Assembly: GCF_024171995.1 (NCBI RefSeq)
Contig: NZ_JAMTCT010000003.1
Span: 62,001-126,000, forward strand
Origin: Promicromonospora umidemergens
GTDB lineage: Bacteria; Actinomycetota; Actinomycetes; Actinomycetales; Cellulomonadaceae
Direction of reading: 5' to 3'
Length of the DNA: 64,000 nucleotides
The notes under the pieces were generated by a model, which did not search any database, had not been told where the DNA came from, and was given only the letters and a program-made list of their open reading frames with translations. Shown piece after piece: positions 8,273-15,943 of the stretch; positions within the stretch are counted from its first letter, which is position 1, and each line of letters starts with the position of its first letter. The position numbers and the translations under genes are program-made.

Positions 8273-9049
8273 ATGATCGAGATCCTGAACCGCACCGAGC
8301 TGGCCCGAGCGAAGGACACGGGCGCTCTGGTCGCGCACATCCTGCAGACCCTGAAGGGGCGCAGCGCCGTCGGCACGAACCTCCTGGACATCGACCGGTG
8401 GGCCAAGGCCATGATCGTCGAGGCCGGCGCGCAGTCGTGCTACGTCGACTACGCACCGTCCTTCGGCCGCGGGCCGTTCGGCCACTACATCTGCACGGCC
8501 GTCAACGACGCGGTGCTGCACGGGATGCCGCACGACTACGCGCTCGCCGACGGCGACCTGCTGACCCTCGACCTCGCCGTCTCCCAGGGCGGGATCGCCG
8601 CGGACTCGGCCATCAGCTTCCTCGTGGGCACCAGCAGGCCCGCGGAGAGCGTGGCCATGATCGACACGACCGAACGCGCGCTCGCAGCGGGGATCGCCGC
8701 CGCCGGACCGGGGGCACGCATCGGCGACCTCTCCCACGCCATCGGCTCCGTCCTCAGCGCGGCGGGGTACCCGATCAACACGGAGTTCGGCGGGCACGGC
8801 ATCGGATCGACGATGCACCAGGACCCGCACATCGCGAACACCGGGCGGCCCGGCCGTGGCTACCGGCTGCGCCCAGGACTCCTGCTCGCGCTGGAGCCGT
8901 GGGTCATGGCGGACACCGACGAGCTCGTGACCGACGCCGACGGGTGGACGCTCCGCAGCGCGACAGGCAGCCGGACGGCGCACAGCGAGCACACGATCGC
9001 CATCACGGACGACGGGGCCGAGATCCTCACCCTGCCGAAGCAGGCGTGA
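8273..9049 (+). CDS. map: Type I methionine aminopeptidase (M24), probable accessory paralogue
   Basis: A 258-residue M24 metallopeptidase of the MetAP1 form, which removes the initiator Met from nascent proteins. All five metal ligands can be placed: Asp100, Asp111, His175 (in GGHGIG), Glu208 (in LEPW) and Glu239 (in SEHT), plus His83 in VNDAVLHGMP. The usual Cys of the CHG motif is Leu (VLHG), so the S1 pocket differs from the common form. It sits alone behind its own XRE regulator rather than in the ribosomal/adk operon where the housekeeping map normally lies, which suggests a second, conditionally expressed copy. The ATG at 8273 was chosen because it leaves the inverted repeat free. Confidence 0.9.
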   Translation: MIEILNRTELARAKDTGALVAHILQTLKGRSAVGTNLLDIDRWAKAMIVEAGAQSCYVDYAPSFGRGPFGHYICTAVNDAVLHGMPHDYALADGDLLTLDLAVSQGGIAADSAISFLVGTSRPAESVAMIDTTERALAAGIAAAGPGARIGDLSHAIGSVLSAAGYPINTEFGGHGIGSTMHQDPHIANTGRPGRGYRLRPGLLLALEPWVMADTDELVTDADGWTLRSATGSRTAHSEHTIAITDDGAEILTLPKQA

Positions 9050-9139
9050 GCACGGACGCCGTTCGGCGAGAAGTCGTCTCAGGGCGGACTCGGTGTGGCC
9101 GAGGCACCGGCGCCGATGGCCGAGGTCTCGGGGCGGCGC

Positions 9140-9790
9140 TCACGCGATGCTCTCCGCCGCGGCTCGTAGTGCCGCCAGCTCGTCCGGCGCCGACCTCCGG
9201 GCCACCGCCGCGATGTCGCAGAGGTACTGGCGCCGGTCTGCTGCGAAGGCCTCGGCGATCTTCGCCGGGTCCTCCAGCAGGACCCGGTAGATCTCCAGGC
9301 CGGCGGCGTAGAACAGGTCGACGAGCTTGATCTCGCCGGCGGCGTTCTTCATGACGTTGCCCGGGTTGTGGTCGAGTCCGCCCCAGAACGGGATCGACGT
9401 CGCCGCTTCGGCGTCGAGCTGTTCGGCCCTCCGGCGGACCTCGCTGATCGGGTCGTCCGGCAGGGCGGCAGCCCACCGCTCGACGACGCCGTTCGCCTCG
9501 GCAGCGTCGACCGGCAGCAGGAACTCCATCGCAGTGAGGCGACCCCCGCCCGCCAAGGGGGTGTCGACGTCGATCCGTGGCAGCAGCGGATGCCCCTCGA
9601 GGCCGCGGCACAGGTTCACGAAGATCTCGTAGGCAGGCTCGAACGGACTCACCCTGGCGACCTGCGTTCCCTCGGGCGAGCGCCAGACCGTCGCCCAGTC
9701 CCCGACTCCGCACACGTTCCAGCCGTCGGCGAGCAGGCGCCCTGCCGCTTCGCGGTGCGACAGGTGGCGGAAGGTCTCGAACGGGCTCAC
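9140..9790 (-). CDS. Protein-kinase-like fold phosphotransferase, uncharacterised
   Basis: A 216-residue protein with traces of the aminoglycoside-phosphotransferase/kinase fold: a short N-lobe (GDWATVWRSPEGTQVARVSP), a catalytic-loop-like GLDHNPGNV (139-146) and an Asp in IKLVDLFYAAG (Asp158) where the DFG Asp would be. The catalytic-loop HxD is reduced to LDH, so activity is uncertain. The GTG at 9790 was preferred because a start at 9907 would overlap the upstream gene's 3' end by 56 bp. It follows the 166-residue unknown gene at 9852-10352 on the same strand with a 61-bp gap, probably as one transcript. It converges with the aminopeptidase gene. Confidence 0.6.
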   Translation of the reverse strand: MSPFETFRHLSHREAAGRLLADGWNVCGVGDWATVWRSPEGTQVARVSPFEPAYEIFVNLCRGLEGHPLLPRIDVDTPLAGGGRLTAMEFLLPVDAAEANGVVERWAAALPDDPISEVRRRAEQLDAEAATSIPFWGGLDHNPGNVMKNAAGEIKLVDLFYAAGLEIYRVLLEDPAKIAEAFAADRRQYLCDIAAVARRSAPDELAALRAAAESIA

Positions 9791-9851
9791 GCTCGTGGAG
9801 CCTATGCGCGCTCCCGAACCCGCGGAAGCGAATAGATCAGCCGGGTGCCCG

Positions 9852-10352
9852 TCATCGCCGCCGCGGCAGGGGCCTCGGTTCCTCCGGGTCGCCGCCCGCA
9901 CCCGCACCGACTCCGGCCGGGGCCAGCGCCGCGGCGAGCTCGGCCTCGTCCGCCGTCGCCCGGCAGTAGACGCGCTTGCCGGTTCCCTTGCACAGCTCGT
10001 TCAGCCCGACCGCGAAGGCGTTCAGGTCTTCCGGGTCCGCGCGGCGGAACCGGCGGGACAGCGACCATTGCCTGACCACGTCGTCCAGCGTCGTCGGGCG
10101 CACCATCCCGAACAGCGACACCAGGTGGTTGGACAGCCGGATCACGAGCCGGGCGCCGTCGGCGCTCTCGGCCACGAGCTGGGCGCTGCGCAGGCCGTCG
10201 TCCCCTACCGGTCCACCGAGCAGCCGTTCCAGCTGGCCCAGCACCGAGGCGGGGTCGACGACGTGGGATCCCACGCTGCCGTCGACCTCGCCACCGTCGA
10301 TGGTCTTGGCCGCGCTCTCGTCGTCCGGGGCTGCGAAATACTCGAACCTCAT
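9852..10352 (-). CDS. Uncharacterised actinobacterial protein
   Basis: A 166-residue protein that I do not recognise. It starts MRFEYFAAPDDESAAKTIDG, has a central amphipathic region (LIRLSNHLVSLFGMVRPTT, DDVVRQWSLSRRF) and ends in a Gly/Ala/Pro/Arg-rich low-complexity tail. No signal peptide or membrane helix. The ATG at 10352 is supported by GGAAAG 8 bp upstream; an earlier Met at 10391 has no such site. It is followed on the same strand by the kinase-fold gene, which suggests a two-gene unit. The 240 bp upstream, to the rbsD stop, holds no gene that I can support. Confidence 0.6.
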   Translation of the reverse strand: MRFEYFAAPDDESAAKTIDGGEVDGSVGSHVVDPASVLGQLERLLGGPVGDDGLRSAQLVAESADGARLVIRLSNHLVSLFGMVRPTTLDDVVRQWSLSRRFRRADPEDLNAFAVGLNELCKGTGKRVYCRATADEAELAAALAPAGVGAGAGGDPEEPRPLPRRR

Positions 10353-10592
10353 GCGGGCATCTTTCCGCATGTCAGAGGGTGCTCGGTCCACCGAAGGGCC
10401 CGCGGACCTCGTCCCGACCGAATCCTGGCAGGACCGGATTCGACTCCAACGGCACGCACGCCTCGATCGGCGTGTCCCGTGCCGTCCGTAGGGGTCGTCG
10501 GGCCCCTCGTGACCGTTGCGACATTGTGTCCGAGCGGGCGCACGTCAAGGCCACGGGTCAGTCCCGACGGGCGCGCAGGGCCTGCATGAACC

Positions 10593-11102
10593 TCAACCTT
10601 GCTCCTCCGGGACGTCGGGGCGCACCGCCTCGGTGATCAGCCGATGCCGTTGCACGTACGCGGGCAGGATCGTCACGTCGTCGTCGGCGAACCACTCGAA
10701 GGGCGCCGTCGAGGCGACGAGGGCGAAGTTGGCCCACGGCTCGAACGAGCCGGACCGCACCACGACCTTGGCGCGCGGGGCCCACTGACCGATGAGCGCC
10801 TCGTGCGTGGTGCCGTGGAAGGTGGCGCCCGACCCGGTAAAGATCTCCTGGGCCTCGCCGTAGAGGCGCGGATGGTGCGTCTTGAGCTCGCGGGCGAGGT
10901 GCACCTCCTCCACGAAGATCTCGTCGAGGAGCGTCCGGAGCACTGTCCGGACACCGATGTGCCCTGGCGTCAGCCCGAGGTCCACGCGGTTCGCCCCGGC
11001 GGGGATCGGGAAACCGGCGTCCGTGACCAGCACGACGTCGGTGTGTCCGAGCGTGGCCAGGCCGCGGGCCAGCTCGGGGTGCAGGATCCGTCCGGCTCTC
11101 AT
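10593..11102 (-). CDS. rbsD: D-ribose pyranase (RbsD family mutarotase)
   Basis: A 169-residue protein of the RbsD/FucU family, which interconverts anomeric or ring forms of free sugars after uptake. The diagnostic strand-turn LGHTDVVLVTDAGFPIPAGANRVDLGL has the RbsD form (DAGFPIP) rather than the FucU form (DANFP), so a ribose-type pyranase is the better label. Its ATG overlaps the kinase stop (ATGA, 11099-11102), so translation is coupled. It is the last gene of the minus-strand sugar locus. The true substrate of this locus may not be ribose, because the neighbours encode a dehydrogenase/dehydratase route. Confidence 0.88.
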   Translation of the reverse strand: MRAGRILHPELARGLATLGHTDVVLVTDAGFPIPAGANRVDLGLTPGHIGVRTVLRTLLDEIFVEEVHLARELKTHHPRLYGEAQEIFTGSGATFHGTTHEALIGQWAPRAKVVVRSGSFEPWANFALVASTAPFEWFADDDVTILPAYVQRHRLITEAVRPDVPEEQG

Positions 11103-12082
11103 CGTCGTGCCTCCGTGGTGGTCGTGGTCGTGGGGCTCGTGGCGGTCGTCGTCAGGTTCGCGGCCAGGAAGGCCTCGACGGTCGCCCGGTCCTGGTAGGA
11201 CGGGACGGTCTCCCAGTGCTCGCAGCACAGCGCCGCGACGGTGCCGGCGAACCGCGCGGCGGCGGCCAGGTCCCGGCCCTCGCCGAGGGCGACGGCGAGG
11301 GCCGCGTTGAAGCCGTCGCCGGCGCCGTTCGAGTCGACGACGGCGACGCGGACCGGGGCCACCTCCGTGACGTGCTCCGCGGTGATCACCAGGGCGCCGG
11401 ACTCGCCGAGCGTGATGATCACGGCCCGCGGGCCGAGCGCGAGCAGCCTGCGGCCCAGGTCCTCGGCGGGGACCACGTCGTCGGGCCAGAGGCCGAGGGC
11501 GACCTTCGCCTCGTGCTCGTTCGGCGTCAGCACGTCCACGCAGGTCAGGTCGGTGTGCCGCAGGTCGACGGCCGGGGCGGGGTTCAGGATGGTGGTGACT
11601 CCTGCCGCTCGGGCCAGCGCGAGGGCGTGCAGGGCGGTCCCGAGCGGGATCTCCAGCTGGGCGAGCGCGACGTCGGCGGCACGCACCAGCTCGGCGGCCG
11701 CGTCGACGTCGGCGGTGGAGAAGCCGGCGTTCGCCCCCGGGTCGACGACGATGACATTGCTGCCCGCCGTGTCCTTGACGATGAACCCGACGCCCGTCGG
11801 CGTACCGGGCGCAACGCGCAGGCCGCCAAGGTCGACGCCCTCGTGCTCCAGGAGGTCGCGGAGCTCGGCGCCGTGACCGTCGTCGCCCACGACGCCGAGG
11901 TAGGATACCGCGGCCCCGAGCCGGGCCGCCTGGACGGCCATGTCGGAGCCCTTGCCGCCGAACGTGCCGCGGAAGTCCCGGCCGATCAGGGTCTCGCCGG
12001 GTGTCGGGATCCGGTCCGCCGTCATCACGAGGGCCTTCGCGTAGCTGCCGACCACGGCGACGGCCGGGCGCTCAGTAGGCAT
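11099..12082 (-). CDS. rbsK: PfkB-family carbohydrate kinase (ribokinase-like)
   Basis: A 327-residue PfkB kinase. The N-terminal signature is FGGKGSDMAVQAARLGA (41-57), the anion-hole and catalytic signature is NGAGDGFNAAL (252-262) with Asp256 as catalytic base, and NPAP and PNEHEAK are typical ribokinase blocks. It phosphorylates a sugar or sugar acid with ATP in the cytoplasm. Position between an RbsD and a DeoC-like aldolase suggests ribokinase. The MR/MLE dehydratase in the same locus makes a 2-keto-3-deoxy-sugar-acid kinase an equally good idea. The last ~17 residues are a Thr-rich tail (TTTATSPTTTTTT) of no known role. It overlaps the aldolase by 11 bp. Confidence 0.85.
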   Translation of the reverse strand: MPTERPAVAVVGSYAKALVMTADRIPTPGETLIGRDFRGTFGGKGSDMAVQAARLGAAVSYLGVVGDDGHGAELRDLLEHEGVDLGGLRVAPGTPTGVGFIVKDTAGSNVIVVDPGANAGFSTADVDAAAELVRAADVALAQLEIPLGTALHALALARAAGVTTILNPAPAVDLRHTDLTCVDVLTPNEHEAKVALGLWPDDVVPAEDLGRRLLALGPRAVIITLGESGALVITAEHVTEVAPVRVAVVDSNGAGDGFNAALAVALGEGRDLAAAARFAGTVAALCCEHWETVPSYQDRATVEAFLAANLTTTATSPTTTTTTEARR

Positions 12083-12776
12083 CGGGGTCCCCCACGAGGC
12101 CGTCGACGATGGCCGGGCCGGAGCTCGTACCGACCAGCTCGGCGCCCGCCGCGAAGAGCGACGCCATCTTCTCCAGCGTGTTGACCTTGCCGGACACCTT
12201 CACGCGGCAGGGTGGTTCGATGTTCTGAGCGAGCAGACGCACGTCGTGCTCGGTGGCGGCGAGGCCGCCCTTGCCCCAGCCGGAGGACTGCTTGACCCAG
12301 TCGACGCCCGCCTCGTACGCGATGCGGGTGGCCTTCACCTTGAGCTCGTCGGTCTCCAGGAACCCGAACTCCAGCATCGCCTTCACCCGGACCCCCTCGG
12401 CGTGGGCCACCTGGACGATCTCGCGCACGTCCTTGGCGTACAGCTCCTCGTCGCCGCCGAGGAGGAGCCCGGGATGCGGCGGGAAGTCGAGCTCGTCCAC
12501 GCCCTCCGCGACGAGCGCGCGGAGCGCTGCCAGCCGCATCGGCAGGGTGTCGTTGGCCATCGGGAAGTTAAGGGTCGACGCGATCCGCACCTCCGTGCCG
12601 GCCAGCACGTCCTTGGCGAGCGAGACCCAGTAGGGCGCGATCATCGCGGCGTCGAACCCGTACTCGACGCAGGTCTTGAGGTGCCGCACGACTCCTGCCC
12701 TCGTCAGGTCCGGGTTGACGTTCGTGTACTGGATCGCCTTGGCGACCTGCTTGGGGTCGGTGAAGTCGACGGTCAT
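12072..12776 (-). CDS. deoC: DeoC/deoxyribose-phosphate aldolase-family protein
   Basis: A 234-residue class I aldolase of the DeoC family (TIM barrel, Schiff-base lysine). The catalytic residues can be placed: Asp in VDELDFPPH, the Schiff-base Lys in DWVKQSSGWGKGG and the proton-relay Lys in RVKVSGKV. The Schiff-base motif is usually VKTSTGF, so this is a divergent subgroup and the acceptor may not be deoxyribose 5-phosphate. It could cleave a 2-keto-3-deoxy acid made by the other enzymes of the locus. It sits 41 bp downstream of the ABC permease stop region and overlaps the kinase start. Confidence 0.82.
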   Translation of the reverse strand: MTVDFTDPKQVAKAIQYTNVNPDLTRAGVVRHLKTCVEYGFDAAMIAPYWVSLAKDVLAGTEVRIASTLNFPMANDTLPMRLAALRALVAEGVDELDFPPHPGLLLGGDEELYAKDVREIVQVAHAEGVRVKAMLEFGFLETDELKVKATRIAYEAGVDWVKQSSGWGKGGLAATEHDVRLLAQNIEPPCRVKVSGKVNTLEKMASLFAAGAELVGTSSGPAIVDGLVGDPDAY

Positions 12777-12817
12777 CTGGGTCTCCTTGATACGAGAGCT
12801 GGTGGGGTGCGGGCAGG

Positions 12818-13657
12818 TCAGCCCTTCACTGCGCCCGCCGAGAGGCCGCCCATGATGTGCCGCTGCATGACCACGAAGATCACCAGGATCGGCACGACGG
12901 CGAGCAGCAGGGTGGGGAAGACGATCTCGTAGTTGGTCGTGTACGTGGACACGGCGGCGTACACCCCGGTCGTGATCGTCTTGAACTCCGAGCCGGGCCC
13001 GAGGATGAGCTGGGGGCTGACGAAGTCGTTCCACGCGCTCAGGGCGTTGAGAATGAACGCGGTGGCGACGATCGGCCGCATGAGCGGGAAGACGATGGTC
13101 CACAGGATGCGCTGGCGGCTCGCGCCGTCGATCGACGCCGCCTCGTCCAGGGACCGGGGCAGCATCCTGATGTAGCCGCTGAAGACGAACAGCGTGAACG
13201 GGATCATCGTCGAGGCCATGAAGAGCACCAGACCGGGCAGCGTCCCCATGAGACCGGTCGCCCTGAGCACGAAGATCGCGGGCACGAGGATGATCTGCGC
13301 CGGGACGAACATCCCCGCGACGAAGAAGAACAGCAGGAACCGGAACAGCGGCCCCGGCGTCCGGGCGATCGCGTACGCGGCGGGGACCGACGTCCCGATC
13401 GCCACGACGTTGCAGGCCAGCACCAGGAACAGGGTGACGGCGTAGCCCTCGACCACCGGGAAGCTGGTGTTCTGCCACGCGGCCGCGAGGTGCTCGGTGG
13501 TCGCGGTCGCCAGGTCGAGGCCGAGCGGCGACAGCAGGATCTCCTGCTGCGGCTTGAACGCGTTGACCACCATGATGTACATCGGCACGAGCATGGCGAC
13601 CGACAGCACCGCCACGACTGCGACCCGCACCGCGGAACGGACAGATGTCCTGGTCAT
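12818..13657 (-). CDS. Carbohydrate ABC transporter permease (MalG type)
   Basis: A 279-residue membrane component of a CUT1 sugar importer with six predicted helices, starting VAVVAVLSVAMLVPMYIMVV. The cytoplasmic EAA loop that contacts the ATPase is RSLDEAASIDGASRQRILW, and the C-terminus GGLSAGAVKG is typical of MalG homologues. Its ATG overlaps the stop of the partner permease by four bases (13654-13657). No ATPase gene is in this locus, as is usual for actinobacteria that share one MsiK-type ATPase among CUT1 systems. Confidence 0.93.
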   Translation of the reverse strand: MTRTSVRSAVRVAVVAVLSVAMLVPMYIMVVNAFKPQQEILLSPLGLDLATATTEHLAAAWQNTSFPVVEGYAVTLFLVLACNVVAIGTSVPAAYAIARTPGPLFRFLLFFFVAGMFVPAQIILVPAIFVLRATGLMGTLPGLVLFMASTMIPFTLFVFSGYIRMLPRSLDEAASIDGASRQRILWTIVFPLMRPIVATAFILNALSAWNDFVSPQLILGPGSEFKTITTGVYAAVSTYTTNYEIVFPTLLLAVVPILVIFVVMQRHIMGGLSAGAVKG

Positions 13658-14568
13658 CCGACGGCCTCCGCTCCTTCTTCGGCACGCCTGCGCAGCGCGA
13701 TGATGGTGAACGACAGGATCCCGGCGACCAGGACCAGCAGGACCGCCTGCGCGCAGGCGAGCCCCACCTTGTTGTTCGCGAACGAGACCGCGAGGATCTC
13801 GTACGCCCAGGTCTGCGTAGCGTCGCCCGGCCCGCCGTTGGTGAGGCCCAGCACGACGTCGTAGACCTTGAGGAGCGAGAGCACCGACGTCACGATCGTG
13901 ACCGTCACGGTCGGCGCGAGCGCCGGCCACGTGACGTGCCGGAACACCTGCACGCTGCCCGCGCCGTCGAGCCGGGCCGCCTCCTGGAGCTCCGGCGACA
14001 CCGCCTGCAGGCCCGCAAGGTAGAGGACGAGCTGGACGCCGAACTGCGCCCACACGATCACCACGATCAGCGTGGTGAGGGCCCAGTCCGGGTCCGCCAG
14101 GAACGGCAGCGACGACGCTCCCCTGCTCTCGAGCAGGTTGTTCACCGCCCCCTGCGGTCCGAGGATCGCCTGCCAGAGGAACCCGACGATCAGCGCGGAG
14201 AGCACGTGCGGGTAGAACATCACGACGCGCGCGAACGTGTTGAACGGCGTGGTCCGCCGCAGGAGCAGCGCCAGCCCCAGCGCCGCGCCGTTCACCAGGA
14301 ACGCGCCCGCCACGGCGATCAGGGCCGTGACCACGACCGCCGGGCGCAGGTCGCCGATCGGGTCCTGGATGATCCGCGCGTAGTTCTCGAACCCGACCCA
14401 GGTCGGCGGCTGGCTGGGGATCCCGTTGTACTGCGTGAAGGAGTAGTAGACGGCGAACCCGACCGGCACCACCGTCAGCCCGGTGTAGACGGCGGCCGCA
14501 GGGATCGTCATCAGCCCGCTCACGAGGCTGCCGGCGAACCCGCGCCGGGAGGAAGTGGTGCGCGCCAT
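13654..14568 (-). CDS. Carbohydrate ABC transporter permease (MalF type)
   Basis: A 304-residue CUT1 permease pairing with the MalG-type protein. After an Arg-rich N-terminus come six membrane helices; the EAA motif is SPELQEAARLDGAGSVQVFR. The segment TNGGPGDATQTWAYEI is a conserved MalF-family loop. Start at 14568 lies one base before the solute-binding protein stop codon (14570), so the three transporter genes form one tight unit transcribed from the promoter region at about 15850-15940. Confidence 0.93.
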   Translation of the reverse strand: MARTTSSRRGFAGSLVSGLMTIPAAAVYTGLTVVPVGFAVYYSFTQYNGIPSQPPTWVGFENYARIIQDPIGDLRPAVVVTALIAVAGAFLVNGAALGLALLLRRTTPFNTFARVVMFYPHVLSALIVGFLWQAILGPQGAVNNLLESRGASSLPFLADPDWALTTLIVVIVWAQFGVQLVLYLAGLQAVSPELQEAARLDGAGSVQVFRHVTWPALAPTVTVTIVTSVLSLLKVYDVVLGLTNGGPGDATQTWAYEILAVSFANNKVGLACAQAVLLVLVAGILSFTIIALRRRAEEGAEAVG

Positions 14569-14569
14569 G

Positions 14570-15844
14570 TCAGCCGAGCTTCTCCGCCTCGTACCAGGCC
14601 GTGAGGTCGGCGGCGACGTCGGCCGGCGGCCGGCCCTGCCACAGCCCCTGGGCGAGCTCGGTGAACTTCGGGTTGAACCCGGCCACCGGCAGCGCGTAGT
14701 CACCGACGGTCTGGTTGCCGGGCACCACGTACGACGGCGCGCTGTCCGTCAGCTCCTGCACCTGCCCCGCGTACTCGTTGCCGCTGGGCTCCAGGCCCTC
14801 GCGGCTGAAGCTGTCCATCTCGGCCTGCTTCGCGATCGCCTCGTCGGAGGTCACGAGGTACTCCACGAGCGCGGTCGCACCGTCCGGGTTCGCGGTGCCG
14901 TCCCAGACCATGTACGGGAAGGCGATGGTCGCGCCCATCGGCCCGGGGGCATCGGCGGCGTCGTCCACCGGTGGCGCGAAGACGCCCACCTCGAAGTCGG
15001 GCGGCGACGCGGCGAGGGTCGTGCTGAACCACGAGCCCATCGGGTAGATGCCGACCTCGCCCGCGATGAAGTTGGCTTCCTGCGTCCCGCTGTCGGTCGC
15101 GACGTCGTCGGCGGTCGTGTACCCCGCCTCGACCCAGCCGGCGACGTGCTCGAGCACGGGCTGGAACTGGTCGCCGAGCGTCGAGGACCCGTCCGCGACA
15201 CTCTGCTGCCAGCCCGGGGTCGTGAGGTTCTGCTGCGGGTGCCAGATCTGCTGGACCTGCACACCGGTCGCCCAGTCCGAGGCGAACGCGATGGGGGTGG
15301 CCACCCCGGCGTCGTCGAGCGCGGCCAGGGCGGCGTCGAGCTCGTCCCAGGTGGCCGGCGGCTCGGTGATGCCCGCCTCCTCGAAGAGGTCCGCGTTGTA
15401 GAACATGAGCGACTGCGCCTGCATGCCGACGCCGACGACGTTGATCGCGCCGTCCGTCGAGTACAGGTCGGCCATGGGCGTGTCGGAGGCCCAGTCGTAC
15501 TCCGTCAGGTCGAGGAGCTCCGGGGCCGTGTCGGGCCCTGGCACGATCGACTGGATCACGTCGGGGGCCGTGCCCGCCGCGAGGAGCGCGGGGAACGACT
15601 CCGCGACCGACTGGCCGCTCGGGCCCTCGATCTTGACGTCGATCCCGCTCTCGTCCTCGAACGGCTTGACCAGCTCCTCCCACTTGGCCTGCGTGAGGTT
15701 GTCCGTGATGTTCACGAGCATGCGCACCGAGCCGTCATCGGTGTCGGCGCTCGCGTCACCCGTGCTGCAGGCCGCGAGCGCGAGGACGGGGACGAAGCCG
15801 AGGGCCGCGGCTCCGCGCGCCCGGCGCCGGAACGAAGTTGACAT
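14570..15844 (-). CDS. ABC transporter sugar-binding lipoprotein
   Basis: A 424-residue extracellular solute-binding protein of family 1. The signal peptide ends in a lipobox with Cys26 (LALAAC), so it is lipid-anchored to the outer face of the membrane. The fold signature includes LLAAGTAPDVIQ, LMFYNADLFEEAGI with PPATWDELDAAL, and GEVGIYPMGSW. It delivers sugar to the two permeases downstream. The upstream 99 bp contain the word ACTTGTCATACAT, similar to one before the divergent GntR regulator, suggesting control by that protein. Sugar specificity cannot be read from sequence. Confidence 0.92.
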   Translation of the reverse strand: MSTSFRRRARGAAALGFVPVLALAACSTGDASADTDDGSVRMLVNITDNLTQAKWEELVKPFEDESGIDVKIEGPSGQSVAESFPALLAAGTAPDVIQSIVPGPDTAPELLDLTEYDWASDTPMADLYSTDGAINVVGVGMQAQSLMFYNADLFEEAGITEPPATWDELDAALAALDDAGVATPIAFASDWATGVQVQQIWHPQQNLTTPGWQQSVADGSSTLGDQFQPVLEHVAGWVEAGYTTADDVATDSGTQEANFIAGEVGIYPMGSWFSTTLAASPPDFEVGVFAPPVDDAADAPGPMGATIAFPYMVWDGTANPDGATALVEYLVTSDEAIAKQAEMDSFSREGLEPSGNEYAGQVQELTDSAPSYVVPGNQTVGDYALPVAGFNPKFTELAQGLWQGRPPADVAADLTAWYEAEKLG

Positions 15845-15893
15845 CTTTGTCTCCCTGCGTTGGGTCAGAGTCGTGTCCGGAAGAACGACGACT

Positions 15894-15906
15894 ACTTGTC
15901 ATACAT
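15894..15906. promoter_or_regulatory. Possible GntR-type operator upstream of the binding-protein gene
   Basis: ACTTGTCATACAT lies 50 bp upstream of the solute-binding protein start. It shares the pattern ACTTnTnATAC with ACTTATGATACGA at 20688-20700 in the GntR/dehydratase intergenic region. The whole 99-bp gap is markedly AT-rich compared with its surroundings. Confidence 0.4.
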
Positions 15907-15943
15907 ACTACATGTGCAAAGTTCGGGGCAAGGGACCCGGGCG

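Noticed and set aside
10392-10592. Several short frames between the 166-residue unknown gene and rbsD
   Set aside because: All lack ribosome sites and overlap one another; the segment is most simply a promoter/terminator region.
10593-11102. FucU (L-fucose mutarotase) label for the RbsD-family gene, given a fucose-dehydrogenase-like AKR in the locus
   Set aside because: The key turn reads DAGFPIP as in RbsD, not DANFP as in FucU.
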